From NCBI RefSeq assembly GCF_900103165.1, contig NZ_FNKY01000001.1, positions 2,976,001 to 3,040,000 of the forward strand: a stretch of DNA of 64,000 bases, in the 5' to 3' direction. Both the position numbers and the translations under genes were made by a program. The notes below the pieces were generated by a model. That model searched no databases, was not told where the DNA came from, and saw only the letters and a list, made by a program, of their open reading frames with translations. Below are positions 36,982 through 49,569 of this stretch, piece after piece. The DNA is from Nitrosospira multiformis. Lineage in GTDB: Bacteria; Pseudomonadota; Gammaproteobacteria; Burkholderiales; Nitrosomonadaceae. Position 1 is the stretch's first letter; each line of letters begins with the position of its first letter.

Positions 36982-37704
36982 ATGATTGAATTGCATTCGA
37001 GCCCCACGCCCAATGGGCAAAAGATAATGATTATGCTTGAGGAGACTGGAATCGAATGGCGGCATATCGACGTCAATATCGGGACTGGCGACCAGTTTAA
37101 ACCTGAACACCTCAAGCTCAGCCCTAATAATAAGATTCCCGCCATTGTGGACACGGATGGGCCAGGAGGTATGCCATACACAATGATGGAATCCGGCGCC
37201 ATTCTCCTTTATCTGGCGGAGAAAACTGGAAAATTTATGCCAAAGGATGCACGCAAACGCTATGACATGCTGCAGTGGCTGTTTTTCCAGGTGGCGCACG
37301 TCGGCCCCATGTTCGGCCAGGCCAATCACTTCAATAGCCAGGCCAGAAATAATCAGTATGCCAAGGATCGCTATAACAACGAGTCGCTGCGCCTGTACCG
37401 CGTGCTGGATAACCGGCTGGGAGAATGCCCATGGCTCGCTTGCGACGAATACACCATTGCCGACATCGCCACCTATCCATGGTGTAAAAGGCATAGGGAT
37501 CGCGGCATCGACAACACCGCTTTCCCTAATTTCATGCGCTGGTTTGCGGCGATGGAAGCGCGTCCGGCTGTACAACGCAATAATGACATTGCGGCCGAAA
37601 TCCGTGAACGCATGAGCAGAGCGGCGGAGGGTCAACCAACTATCAACATCTACGATACCAAAGATAATGCCGAGCGCCTGGCTCGGGCCACGTCGGTGCG
37701 CTAA
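36982..37704 (+). CDS. Glutathione S-transferase, YghU/YfcG-like
   Basis: 240 residues from the ATG at 36982, which has AGGAGAG upstream; an extension to 36958 is not needed. The N-terminal thioredoxin-like domain (IELHSSPTPNGQKIMIMLEETGIEW; NNKIPAIVDTDGPGG; MMESGAILLYLAEKTGKF) carries the Ser/Asn-type glutathione site with ESGAI. The C-terminal helical domain includes NRLGECPWLACDEYTIADIATYPW. Nu-class relatives reduce disulfides and organic peroxides; a detoxification role is inferred. It is a monocistronic gene divergent from djlA. Confidence 0.9.
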   Translation: MIELHSSPTPNGQKIMIMLEETGIEWRHIDVNIGTGDQFKPEHLKLSPNNKIPAIVDTDGPGGMPYTMMESGAILLYLAEKTGKFMPKDARKRYDMLQWLFFQVAHVGPMFGQANHFNSQARNNQYAKDRYNNESLRLYRVLDNRLGECPWLACDEYTIADIATYPWCKRHRDRGIDNTAFPNFMRWFAAMEARPAVQRNNDIAAEIRERMSRAAEGQPTINIYDTKDNAERLARATSVR

Positions 37705-38054
37705 CGTGACGATATGCGCAATCGCAGCCGGGGCGAGTTCGTTTACACGCGAAAATTACCAAAAGCGTAGTCATGCTAATCACATATTACGCCACGATAT
37801 TGCATTTTTCTCATGCCATATAAATAAATATCCGGCATCCTATCGATTGACAGCTGCCATATCAAACACAATAGAACAACTGCGAGCGTTATAGAAGTAA
37901 AATCGCTCCCGCAACTCCTCACTCGTTCGAGAATGAATACAGCGGACGGAAACCGGGCATGCATCGGTCTTTCATTTTGGCAACAAAGATCTTATGCGTA
38001 GCGCCTCCATAGGTTAAACTTGAACATCAATCTTACTTATGCTGACACCTACCT
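37705..38054. other. Intergenic region between GST and ettA genes
   Basis: About 350 bases, AT-rich in the middle. No gene, repeat copy or clear terminator recognised. Confidence 0.4.
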
Positions 38055-39719
<1,665 letters not shown>

Positions 39720-39921
39720 TAATGCCAATTGGCATTACTTCCTGGATACCGGTGGAATTTGCCGGGCGGCATCATGACAATCGGCGATCGGCTTCAGGCT
39801 CCGGCAATGCAGTCCGGTCAGCGGAAGATTGCTCGTTTCTGTACTTCTGTTTCTAAAGCAGAATTTATCAGCTTGTCGAGAATTTGTTCTTACTGGCAGA
39901 ATAGAGAAACCCTTAATCACG

Positions 39922-40413
39922 ATGAGTAGCCGCGCTCCCTGGGGTCATTTCACCGCCCTCGCGATCTGGATCATTATCTCCGGTGTGATATATCTATACT
40001 TTGATGCCCATCAGAAACCGACGGTTGCGGTAGCCAGCGCGCAGTTGGCTGGTGGAGAAGTCGTGATCCCGAGATCACACGATGGACATTATTATGTGCG
40101 AGGCGCAATCAACGGCCGCCCTGTGGATTTTATGGTAGATACGGGGGCCAGTACGGTGTCTATTAGTCATGAGATCGCACGGAACACCCATTTGCCCAGA
40201 GGTACGCCGGCTAATTTTGTGACCGCGAACGGTGCGGTCATGGGTGAAATTGTTTCAGGGCAAACGATTGAAGCGGGAGGCATCGTCGTGGAAGGTCTCA
40301 GTGTAGGGGTTGGTATCCAGGGCGATATCGCGCTGCTTGGACAAAACTTTTTGCGCAGGATAGACGTGCTTCAGTCGGATGATAAAATGGTGCTGCGGGT
40401 CAGGACCAGATAG
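39922..40413 (+). CDS. Membrane-anchored retropepsin-like aspartic protease (clan AA, TIGR02281 type)
   Basis: 163 residues from the Met at 39922, chosen because it places a single TM anchor at the start (FTALAIWIIISGVIYLYF). The protease domain follows (VVIPRSHDGHYYVRGAINGRPVDFMVDTGASTVSISHEIA, with the catalytic DTGAS; AVMGEIVSGQTIEAGGIVVEGLSVGV; ALLGQNFLRRIDV). One Asp per chain means a dimer would be needed, as in retropepsins. It probably faces the periplasm. The target is unknown. It follows ettA by about 200 bases. Confidence 0.85.
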   Translation: MSSRAPWGHFTALAIWIIISGVIYLYFDAHQKPTVAVASAQLAGGEVVIPRSHDGHYYVRGAINGRPVDFMVDTGASTVSISHEIARNTHLPRGTPANFVTANGAVMGEIVSGQTIEAGGIVVEGLSVGVGIQGDIALLGQNFLRRIDVLQSDDKMVLRVRTR

Positions 40414-40619
40414 TCTCGCCGATACCAAGCCCGAGCCTGTGCTAGGTCCACTGATAGGTCCGGCAAGATTCTTCTGAAACTTCCCTCATCTTGAAAGCAT
40501 TTTGTTTCCATACCTGGTTAGCATCGGCTACCATGTAGGCACCGATTACGCTTCCCTGATACGCTTATGCACATAAATGCACTGAAAATTTCCAACCCTG
40601 CTTTTTTAGAAAGGCATTC

Positions 40620-41534
40620 ATGAAATCGATTTGTTATACCTGCCTACTCGTCTTGATCTTCACCGGATCTGCGGAAGCACGCTCGTTCGCCTCCACGTTA
40701 CCAAGCGAACGCGAGGCTGGTATCTTGAATGCGAAGATGCCAACGGAGATAGCAAAGTTGCAGGCATCAGAAAAAATCGATGCAAGCAATGGGATGGCAC
40801 TTGAGGAAGCACTTGAGATAGGCGATACCTCTTTCCAGAGGGTCGAATCACAGCGGGTGGCCCAACTCGACAAGGGAACTAAACGGCATGATAGCGAACG
40901 GCTACCGGCTGGAGACAAGAAGCAGGCTGAAGAGAATAAAGCGTGCACTGATTGCCCCGAATTAATATCCATTCCAGGTTATAAGTTTGCTATCGGCAAA
41001 TTCGCGGTAACGTTTGAGGAGTGGGACGCCTGCGTGGCGGATGGTGGCTGTGGCGGATACCAGCCTCCGGATAATGGCTGGGGGCGCGGCAATAGGCCGG
41101 TGATCAACGTAAACTGGAACGATGCGCAAACCTATATTCAATGGCTGTCGGACAAATCCGGCAAAGCCTACCGCCTGCCGAGCGCCGAGGAATGGGAAAT
41201 CGCCGCGCGCGCCGGCACCACCACCGAATATTATTGGGGTGATGATGTCGGACGTAATCATGCGAATTGCGATGGCTGCGGGAGCGAATGGGACAATCGA
41301 AGGACTGCGCCTGTAGGCAGCTTCAAGCCGAATGCCTTCGGCCTATACGATATGATGGGAAATGTATGGCAATGGACCGACACCTGCTGGCAAGGCAATT
41401 GCGCAAAACGCCTGTTTTTTGGCGGCTCGTGGAATCACAGACCGCAGGATATGCGTGCGACGACGCGCAACTGGTTTGACACGACGAAGCGTATGCGTTA
41501 CCTGGGATTTCGTCTCGCCATGACAACTCCCTGA
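40620..41534 (+). CDS. Exported SUMF1/formylglycine-generating-enzyme-like protein
   Basis: 304 residues with a signal peptide (MKSICYTCLLVLIFTGSAEA) and a variable charged region to about residue 115. The FGE-sulfatase (PF03781) domain follows: ISIPGYKFAIGKFAVTFEEWDACV, PVINVNWNDAQTYIQWLSDKSGKAYRLPSAEEWEIAARAGTTTEYYWGDD, PNAFGLYDMMGNVWQWTDTCW, LFFGGSWNHRPQDMRATTRNWF, YLGFRLAM. No sulfatase gene is near, so it is more likely one of the many non-catalytic or otherwise active members (C-type-lectin-like fold) than a true sulfatase activator. A strong terminator lies downstream. Confidence 0.85.
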   Translation: MKSICYTCLLVLIFTGSAEARSFASTLPSEREAGILNAKMPTEIAKLQASEKIDASNGMALEEALEIGDTSFQRVESQRVAQLDKGTKRHDSERLPAGDKKQAEENKACTDCPELISIPGYKFAIGKFAVTFEEWDACVADGGCGGYQPPDNGWGRGNRPVINVNWNDAQTYIQWLSDKSGKAYRLPSAEEWEIAARAGTTTEYYWGDDVGRNHANCDGCGSEWDNRRTAPVGSFKPNAFGLYDMMGNVWQWTDTCWQGNCAKRLFFGGSWNHRPQDMRATTRNWFDTTKRMRYLGFRLAMTTP

Positions 41535-41710
41535 AATAACTCTCCCTTCCTCATCTGATCCTCATACCAGAGATATCTTCCCATTTGAACGTGTAACATA
41601 ACTCGGACTCTTATTTTCGTTAGGTATGACAGGATGATTTTTCGGGAAAGATCGGTCGAACTGGTGCTTAGTTAGTGCTCGTTGCACAAAAGATAAGTTT
41701 ACGATACACC

Positions 41711-41747
41711 CGAAGGAAAATGGCCCCATGAGGGCCATTTTCCTTCG
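41711..41747. terminator. Bidirectional terminator between SUMF1-like and PEP-CTERM genes
   Basis: A 16-base perfect stem, CGAAGGAAAATGGCCC (41711-41726) with its complement at 41732-41747, closed by a five-base loop. The A- and T-rich tracts lie inside the stem (GGAAAA/TTTTCC). Its position between convergent genes fits termination from both sides. Confidence 0.7.
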
Positions 41748-41912
41748 CTCAATCCAGTCAGAGTATTGTGGCCTTAGATTTGCGTCGTACTACGGCCCCC
41801 ATGAAAATTGACCTAAGTAGTTCTCATCCAGAAACGGCCTGATATTTTGCTGATCGAGTGTTTTCAACATTAAATTCCGGGCCGGTTTAGTGACACATTA
41901 TGCTGTCTCTCC

Positions 41913-43178
41913 TTAATGCCATCCGATGAACTCCGTTTCACGGCTCCGCCCTGCGCGTGCTCTCCTTGCAAAGGGCAGGAACAAAATGAGTCCTAACGCG
42001 CTCAGGGCAAAGGTGGAAGGCTCCGGAACCGTGGCTGAGACCTGGGCAGCCAAATCACTCGTAAGACTTACATCATAAAGATGACTCGGATCGAGTAATC
42101 CTACCGGAATCTGGTAAGGTATCTCAATGGAGTTCAACACTCCGCTAGACAGACTCACGCTCGTTGGCGTAACGACCCAAGGCAAATTCGTGAATAGGCC
42201 TGACGTATTGAAGACGCCATTATTGAGAGAAATCATGGAATCGACCAGCGTTGAATCGGTGATCCAAGAACTGAGGAAGTCCAGCGAAATGGATGCGGAG
42301 GAAACCCCGTCTTGGGGTACGTTAAGAGAGATACCATTCGAACCAAATGACCACTCGCCATTAACTGCTCCCTCGAAGTTGGAAGAGAAAAGATTCTCCG
42401 TAATCGATGTGCCTAGAGTGAGGTCGGTCAGGATGACAGAGAGAGGGTCGGTCAGTTTCCCTGTGCCAGTATCTGCCCCGAAGCCAACCGTGCCTTTGAA
42501 TTGGTCGGCATTGATGACCACTGTGGCCGCTCCAGGTTGGCTGACCTCAACACTCGTGACTGTTCCCGTGGAAATTGTCATTGTAGAGTTAGCTTTAGCG
42601 TGGGCATTCTGGTTCCCATGAGCCGCTGTCGGAGGAACTGTATCGGCTTCGACTACGATATGCATGCTGCCGGTCACCTTGCCAGGCCCCCCAACAGCAC
42701 CAACCGGGGCTCCCGCCATAAAAGTCACGTCCGCTTTTGCACTGGGTTCTGCGCCGACTGGACCGCCGGCCAGACCAGTCGTTTTCGGGGCGGCAGGCAG
42801 TCCCGCTCCTATTTTCCAGTTCGGAGAATCAAGACCGGTAGGACTCTTGGAAGACAATAAAGCATTGACATGGTTATCCTGGGCGACTGCGGTGAGATCC
42901 CAAGTATAACGACCAAATACATTAGCAGCTGGGGCAGGCACGACTGGGATATTCCAAATGATGGTCTTGGTCGCATCAATTTTCTTATCAGCGTTAGATA
43001 TGCTTGGCCATGCACTTAAAAAAGCCAGAATAAACAATGAAACGGTATACGAAGAATACTTTAGCGCCAATTCGTATTTGTGAGCAGAAGACACATTGCG
43101 GTCGACCATCCAGATCGCCCTGAATATCAGGATCGTACCGAGAAATATCAGGAGCGCAAGAAGCAATTGGGCTGTCAT
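41913..43178 (-). CDS. PEP-CTERM sorting-signal protein
   Basis: 421 residues ending in a PEP-CTERM signal: VPEPSTFALSALGLILFLPF followed by RRARAGR, i.e. motif, hydrophobic helix and basic cluster. Exosortase should cleave here and release the protein to the cell surface or matrix. The N-terminus has two hydrophobic segments (LLLALLIFLGTILIFRAIW and YTVSLFILAFLSAWPSISNA). A start at the Met at 43109 would leave only the second as a signal peptide and may be the real one. The middle is low in charge, rich in Ala/Gly/Pro/Thr and beta-prone, with no enzyme motif. No exosortase gene is in the window. Confidence 0.85.
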   Translation of the reverse strand: MTAQLLLALLIFLGTILIFRAIWMVDRNVSSAHKYELALKYSSYTVSLFILAFLSAWPSISNADKKIDATKTIIWNIPVVPAPAANVFGRYTWDLTAVAQDNHVNALLSSKSPTGLDSPNWKIGAGLPAAPKTTGLAGGPVGAEPSAKADVTFMAGAPVGAVGGPGKVTGSMHIVVEADTVPPTAAHGNQNAHAKANSTMTISTGTVTSVEVSQPGAATVVINADQFKGTVGFGADTGTGKLTDPLSVILTDLTLGTSITENLFSSNFEGAVNGEWSFGSNGISLNVPQDGVSSASISLDFLSSWITDSTLVDSMISLNNGVFNTSGLFTNLPWVVTPTSVSLSSGVLNSIEIPYQIPVGLLDPSHLYDVSLTSDLAAQVSATVPEPSTFALSALGLILFLPFARRARAGRSRETEFIGWH

Positions 43179-43320
43179 GGTAGAGTCTCCGTACTGGTAA
43201 ATTTAAAACAATCAGGCCTGCAACTTACTGAACCAGCTTCCGGCGAAGTTAGCTTTGCGTCCATAACCTACCGCATGATTCAGCGACGGAACATTTCTTT
43301 ACTGCAATTTAATATAGTTC

Positions 43321-43680
43321 ATGAGCAAGGAAATGCAAGAAAGTGCATCGCGCGAAGCGTCAGGAAAGCTGGCAAGAGATAGATGGTGCAAGTTCTTTAC
43401 GAAGAAGAAATGGCGAACACTCTGGCCCCGAGTCATGCGTAGTACGCCGCGAGGCTATGGTGAAGCGTTGACAGAGGAAACGACAGGCCAGCCATTGAGC
43501 CGCGAAATAAGCAAGTTGGGGATGCTGACGCTGTGTGTAAAAGCGGAAGACCACAAAGCATGACGACAATCGCAAGGCGTGCTTTGATCCCTCGCGGTCG
43601 CAAACCCTAAGTATGTCAGGAAATCTCTTGCACGGAAGCTGGGAACCTAGAGGTTACCGAAAAGGAGACCGTAATATGAT
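43321..43680 (+). pseudogene. Possible 5' remnant of a group II intron reverse-transcriptase ORF
   Basis: The stretch PRGYGEALTEETTGQPLSREI (frame starting 43321) and, in another frame, SMSGNLLHGSWEPRG resemble the N-terminal leader region of some bacterial group II intron-encoded proteins. That resemblance is from memory of the family and is not strong. No reverse-transcriptase core (YADD) is present, and the frame is broken at 43563. It could equally be another mobile-element leader. Confidence 0.35.
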
Positions 43681-43689
43681 AAAAATACC

Positions 43690-44070
43690 CGGCGCGAATA
43701 TCTCGAAACGATTCGTAAACATTATCGCAAAGCCTACGAGAAGGGTAAGAAACCGATCCTGGACGATTTTGCGCCAATTGTGCCTATCATCGCAAATCTT
43801 CATTCAACTCTTGAGCAGGCGCCCGCGGGTGTGGCTCAAAACCAGGTGCCAAGCCGGTCTATGATCCCGCAGCATTGCTGGTGCCGCTCAAGCGTATCTG
43901 GTTCGCCACTGATCAGATGTGCTCGAAGAAGCTCAAGGCCGCTATTCTACTTTGGCTGTCTCACTACGAGCGCAGTATAGCGCCCTCTCAGAATTGGTCA
44001 GAACGCGCAATTGCTCGCTGTCAGCACATGCAATCACGTTTCAAGAGAAAAGAAGAATACCCATACCTCA
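43690..44070 (+). pseudogene. Remnant of an integrase-type (DDE) transposase N-terminus
   Basis: Two frames together give REYLETIRKHYRKAYEKGKKPILDDFAPIV and, further on, KPGAKPVYDPAALLVPLKRIWFATDQMCSKKLKAAILLWLSHYE. This order (EYL-xIR-RY, K--ILDEF, K-G-PVYD, IW---DQMC-K-L, LPLWLPHYE) is the usual N-terminus of a common integrase-catalytic transposase group (ISNCY/IS481-like). It is frameshifted between the pieces and lacks the catalytic domain. It ends against the 3' end of murA. Confidence 0.65.
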
Positions 44071-44071
44071 C

Positions 44072-45702
<1,631 letters not shown>

Positions 45703-45866
45703 GTCCGAATATTTCATAAATTCATATGATGATTGCGCAGGATTTTGTTTTTTAGGGGGATTTTGTGAAAGAGTGGTGTAGTGATGCATACACCCGACTG
45801 AATGAAATCTCCATACGAAACAAGAGACCCGCGAGGACACGTGTTAATTTATGAAACATTCAGGTT
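45703..45866 (+). repeat. Repeat family B, degraded copy B1
   Basis: About 164 bases, nearly identical over its centre to the copy at 60004-60170 (shared blocks GCAGGATTTTGTTTTTTAGG, GATTTTGTGAAAGAGTGG and CGCCCGACTGAAT-like CACCCGACTGAAT). The ends are an imperfect inverted repeat (CCGAATATTTCATAAATTC against TAATTTATGAAACATTCAGG). It ends 46 bases before the ridA start, so it may carry or interrupt that promoter. Confidence 0.75.
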
Positions 45867-45912
45867 GGCACAGCACCATCAAGCCGGCATTCCATCACTT
45901 AAAGGAGATCAA

Positions 45913-46302
45913 ATGAAAAAACAAACGATTCAAACTGGCGATGCACCCCAGGCCATCGGCACCTACTCTCAGGCGATACGCGTCGACGGAGGGAATACCG
46001 TCTATCTTTCCGGCCAGATCGGGCTGGATCCATTTACCATGCAGATGGTGGTAGGGGTCGAGGGACAAATTCAGCAGGTTTTTTTGAATCTGAAAGCAGT
46101 AGCGACGGCGAGTGGCGGCAATCTGAGTGATATTGTTAAACTGAATGTTTATCTGACGGATCTTGCCAATTTTGAGAGAGTGAACGAGATCATGGCGAGC
46201 TACTTCAACTCGCCCTATCCAGCGCGAGCGGCGATAGGTGTGGCAGCGCTTCCGCGCGGGGCATTAGTGGAGATGGACGCGGTAATGGTATTGCAGGAGT
46301 GA
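45913..46302 (+). CDS. ridA: Reactive intermediate deaminase RidA
   Basis: 129 residues from the ATG at 45913, which has AAAGGAG upstream; an in-frame extension to 45802 runs back into repeat B1 and is rejected. The YjgF/YER057c/UK114 signatures are present: [27 protein letters not shown], the substrate-binding Arg in [24 protein letters not shown]. It hydrolyses 2-aminoacrylate and related enamines to keto acids and ammonia. recG begins inside its stop codon region (GTGA overlap). Confidence 0.94.
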   Translation: MKKQTIQTGDAPQAIGTYSQAIRVDGGNTVYLSGQIGLDPFTMQMVVGVEGQIQQVFLNLKAVATASGGNLSDIVKLNVYLTDLANFERVNEIMASYFNSPYPARAAIGVAALPRGALVEMDAVMVLQE

Positions 46303-48407
46303 AGAATAGCACCCGCGACGATTCCACGCCGGGTGCTGTCACTGGTTTTGCAAGCAGGGTAATACAAGAAAAACTTGCCAGACTTGGCATCACCGATGAA
46401 TTCGATCTGGTGCTGCATTTGCCGCTACGCTACGAGGACGAAACACATCTTTATCCCATTAACGACCTGCCCGAAAACAAGACGGCACAGGTTGAAGGCG
46501 TCATTATCCACAGTGAAGTCATGTATCGCCCAAGGCGTCAACTGGTATGCCAGGTGGAAGACGGGAGCGGCATACTTTTCATGCGCTTCCTCAATTTTTA
46601 TGGCAGCCAGGTAAAAGCCTACTCCACCGGCACGCGGGTACGCTTGCTGGGGGAAGCGCGCCCAGGTTTTTTCGGTGTCGAAATGGTTCATCCCAAATGC
46701 CGCATCGTGCGCGAAGGTGAGCCATTGGCCGACGCGCTAACACCCGTCTACCCGGCCACCGCAGGACTCTCCTCGGAACCAATACGCAAACTGATCCGGC
46801 GGACGCTGCAACGATGGGTAGAGAATGGCGATCAACAAAGCTATCTTTCGGAAACCCTGCCCGACACGGTTTTACGGCACTACCGATTGCAAGGCTTCAG
46901 GGATAGCGTCATTTTTCTGCATCAACCGTTACCGGACGCGTCAGCCACTTTATTGCAGGAACGCACCCATCCGGCCTGGCGGCGAATCAAGTTCGATGAG
47001 TTGCTGGCGCAACAACTCTCCATGCGTTTGCATTATCGTCAGCGCCGCAGTCATAGTGCCCCGGTTCTGCTCAACAAAAGCAAACTGACCACCGCGCTGC
47101 TGGAGTCGCTCCCTTTCGAACTCACCCGCGGCCAGAAAAAAGCATTTGCCGAAATCAGCCGCGATCTTGCTGTATGCCACCCAATGCAGCGGTTACTGCA
47201 GGGTGATGTGGGTTGCGGCAAAACCGTTGTCGCCGCATTGGCTATGCTGCAGGCAATTGAAAATGATTGTCAGGCGGCATTGATGGCTCCAACCGAGATC
47301 CTGGCTGAGCAGCATTATCAGAAGCTTTCAGGATGGCTAGGTCCGCTGCTTGCCCACTTGGGGGTTACGATTGCCCGGTTATCCGGCAGTCAGAAAAAGA
47401 AACAGCGGGAGGCCGCGCTCGCTGATATTGCTGAAGGTCGTGCCATGCTTGCCGTTGGTACGCATGCGTTGTTCCAGGAGCAGGTAGAATTCGGCAGGCT
47501 TGGACTTGCCATTATCGATGAACAACACCGCTTCGGCGTGCATCAGCGGCTGGCGTTGAGGATGAAAGGTGCTAAAGCGGAATCAGTACCGCACCAATTG
47601 ATGATGAGCGCAACCCCCATTCCGCGCACGCTTTCAATGAGCTACTATGCCGATCTGGATGTATCGGTGATTGATGGGCTGCCTCCTGGCAGAACCGAAG
47701 TGATGACTAAACTGGTCGCGGATACCCGCCGCGATGAAGTGACCGCACGTATCCGGGAAGCTTGCCATGCCGGAAAACAGGCCTACTGGGTTTGTCCGCT
47801 GATCGAGGAATCCGAAGCTTTACAACTTAAGACAGCGCTGGAAACTCATGAAACATTGAGCCTGACTTTTCAGGATTTGAAAATTGGCCTGGTGCACGGC
47901 CGGCTCTCAGCCCAGGAAAAATCGGCGGTGATGGAATCATTCAAGCAAGGTGAAATCCAACTGCTGGTTGCGACGACGGTAATCGAGGTAGGTGTAGACG
48001 TACCCAATGCTTCATTGATGGTAATTGAGCACGCGGAACGCATGGGGTTATCGCAATTGCACCAGTTAAGAGGCCGTGTGGGCCGGGGCGCTGAAGCCAG
48101 CATATGCATACTGCTGTATCAGAAGCCTTTGTCCGCAACCGCTCAGGAGCGGCTCAAAATTATCTTCGAACATAACGACGGCTTTGAGATTGCGCGCCAG
48201 GATTTGCGGCTCCGCGGTCCGGGTGAATTTCTGGGTGCGCGCCAGAGCGGTGTACCTATGCTACGCTTTGCCGATCCGGAATATGACGGGGATTTGCTCG
48301 ATAACGCCCGCATCGTCGCCGAGGATTTGCTCCGTGACCACCCGGAAGCCGCGAAACGCCACCTTCATCGCTGGCTGGGACGTAAAAGCGAGTACCTGCG
48401 AGTCTAG
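46299..48407 (+). CDS. recG: ATP-dependent DNA helicase RecG
   Basis: A 702-residue helicase that remodels stalled forks and R-loops. It begins with GTG at 46299, overlapping the ridA stop by four bases with GCAGGA upstream. Seen: the N-terminal wedge/OB domain ([38 protein letters not shown]), Walker [17 protein letters not shown], the DEQH box [19 protein letters not shown], motif [21 protein letters not shown], motif [21 protein letters not shown] and [14 protein letters not shown] near the end. The usual length is about 690. Its TAG lies at the left end of a family A repeat. Confidence 0.96.
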   Translation: MKNSTRDDSTPGAVTGFASRVIQEKLARLGITDEFDLVLHLPLRYEDETHLYPINDLPENKTAQVEGVIIHSEVMYRPRRQLVCQVEDGSGILFMRFLNFYGSQVKAYSTGTRVRLLGEARPGFFGVEMVHPKCRIVREGEPLADALTPVYPATAGLSSEPIRKLIRRTLQRWVENGDQQSYLSETLPDTVLRHYRLQGFRDSVIFLHQPLPDASATLLQERTHPAWRRIKFDELLAQQLSMRLHYRQRRSHSAPVLLNKSKLTTALLESLPFELTRGQKKAFAEISRDLAVCHPMQRLLQGDVGCGKTVVAALAMLQAIENDCQAALMAPTEILAEQHYQKLSGWLGPLLAHLGVTIARLSGSQKKKQREAALADIAEGRAMLAVGTHALFQEQVEFGRLGLAIIDEQHRFGVHQRLALRMKGAKAESVPHQLMMSATPIPRTLSMSYYADLDVSVIDGLPPGRTEVMTKLVADTRRDEVTARIREACHAGKQAYWVCPLIEESEALQLKTALETHETLSLTFQDLKIGLVHGRLSAQEKSAVMESFKQGEIQLLVATTVIEVGVDVPNASLMVIEHAERMGLSQLHQLRGRVGRGAEASICILLYQKPLSATAQERLKIIFEHNDGFEIARQDLRLRGPGEFLGARQSGVPMLRFADPEYDGDLLDNARIVAEDLLRDHPEAAKRHLHRWLGRKSEYLRV

Positions 48408-48517
48408 CAGACCGCTTAAATTCACTTTAGTATTTTGATTCATAAAAACTTTCTTTGTCATTTGATCTCCACATTTTTAGTGGACCCACTACAGGGCAGC
48501 TGCCGGATTTAGAATGA
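48403..48517 (+). repeat. Repeat family A, short copy A3, between recG and an ABC ATPase
   Basis: It aligns with the left half of the 240-bp copy at 49299 (GACCGCT..., TGATTCATAAA, ATTTGA, CCACTACAGGGC against CCGCTACAGGGC). It then jumps to the right end, CTGCCGGATTTAGAATGATT. About 115 bases, an internal-deletion form. It fills the whole gap: its left edge touches the recG stop and its right edge contains the ATG (48514) of the next gene. Confidence 0.65.
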
Positions 48518-49299
48518 TTCTACAAACTCGGAATCTAACCCTGCAATATCCCGGCAAGTTACTATGCTGCAATTTAAGCCTGACTATTAAACCGGGTGAA
48601 TGCTGGGCTATACTCGGCCAGAATGGCTGCGGCAAGACCACGTTGATACACGCGCTAGGCGGCTTGCGTCGCGTCGACAGCGGAAATGAGTCTTCCGTTA
48701 TGATAGCGGGGAAGCCCCCACAAACGTGGTCCCGGCGCGAACTCGCCCGTAATCTCGGCATCATGTTGCAGGAAGAGCCCGGTGAGTTCTGGGGCAACGT
48801 GTACGAATACGTATTACTGGGGCGCTATCCCCATATCAAAAATATGTTTGGCTGGGACGCCATTGACCAGGACATGACGCTTAAAGCCATTGAGCGCATG
48901 GAATTGACCAGCCTTGCCCACCGGCCGCTCGTCACGCTTTCCGGTGGCGAGCGCCAGCGGGCACGTATCGCTTTATTGCTCGCACAGACACCGGTATATT
49001 ATTTGCTGGATGAACCGCTGCAACATCTGGATCTGCGCCACCAGCTTCTCGCCATGACGCTGTTTAACGAACTCGCCAGGCAAGGTAGCGCGCTGGTGAT
49101 GGTGCTGCACGATATTAGCTGGGCGAGCCGTTTTTGTGATCATGTTTTGATGCTGTTTGATAATGGCCACGTTATTAGTGGAAGTACGGAAGAAACCCTC
49201 AACCAGTCCAATCTTGAGGCGCTTTACCAATGCAATATTAAGGAAGTCGTCGTGAACCATGGGCGCCATTTCGTACCTGAAACGATGCCGGGTGTATAA
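48514..49299 (+). CDS. Orphan ABC transporter ATP-binding protein (FecE/BtuD type)
   Basis: 261 residues of the iron-siderophore/cobalamin/haem importer ATPase type. Seen: Walker A GQNGCGKTT, Q-loop MLQEEPGEFWGNVYEYVLLGRYPH, signature LSGGERQRARIALLL, Walker B YYLLDEPLQHLD (with Q where many have N or S), and H-loop VMVLHDISWA. No permease or binding protein is adjacent. It is bounded on both sides by directly oriented family A repeats, the left one overlapping its start and the right one beginning at its TAA. No ribosome site with normal spacing precedes the ATG. Confidence 0.88.
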   Translation: MILQTRNLTLQYPGKLLCCNLSLTIKPGECWAILGQNGCGKTTLIHALGGLRRVDSGNESSVMIAGKPPQTWSRRELARNLGIMLQEEPGEFWGNVYEYVLLGRYPHIKNMFGWDAIDQDMTLKAIERMELTSLAHRPLVTLSGGERQRARIALLLAQTPVYYLLDEPLQHLDLRHQLLAMTLFNELARQGSALVMVLHDISWASRFCDHVLMLFDNGHVISGSTEETLNQSNLEALYQCNIKEVVVNHGRHFVPETMPGV

Positions 49300-49538
49300 T
49301 CCTAAATCCGGTAGTTGACCGCTCATTCATGATTTTAGCTCTATGATTCATAAAGATTTCCTGTGTTATTTGAGGCTCATCTTCTGGGTGAGTCCGCTAC
49401 AGGGCGGATCGCACGGTTTTTATGGTGCATGGCGGCGTTGCAACGCCTTGAAATGGAATAACCATTTCGCGTTGTTGCGCCTTGCCACGCACCCCAAAAA
49501 CCGCACACTCCACCCTGTTCAACTACCGGATTTAGGAT
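49299..49538 (+). repeat. Repeat family A, full-length copy A2 (240 bp)
   Basis: Perfect 19-base terminal inverted repeats: ATCCTAAATCCGGTAGTTG (49299-49317) and CAACTACCGGATTTAGGAT (49520-49538). It has the same length as copy A1. A 65-codon open frame begins at 49343, 44 bases from the end, and runs through the right terminal repeat (ending VQLPDLG). The element starts at the last base of the ABC gene's stop codon and ends 31 bases before pcnB. Confidence 0.8.
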
Positions 49539-49569
49539 AATCCGCTCTTGATGCTTCTCAAACTTCGTA

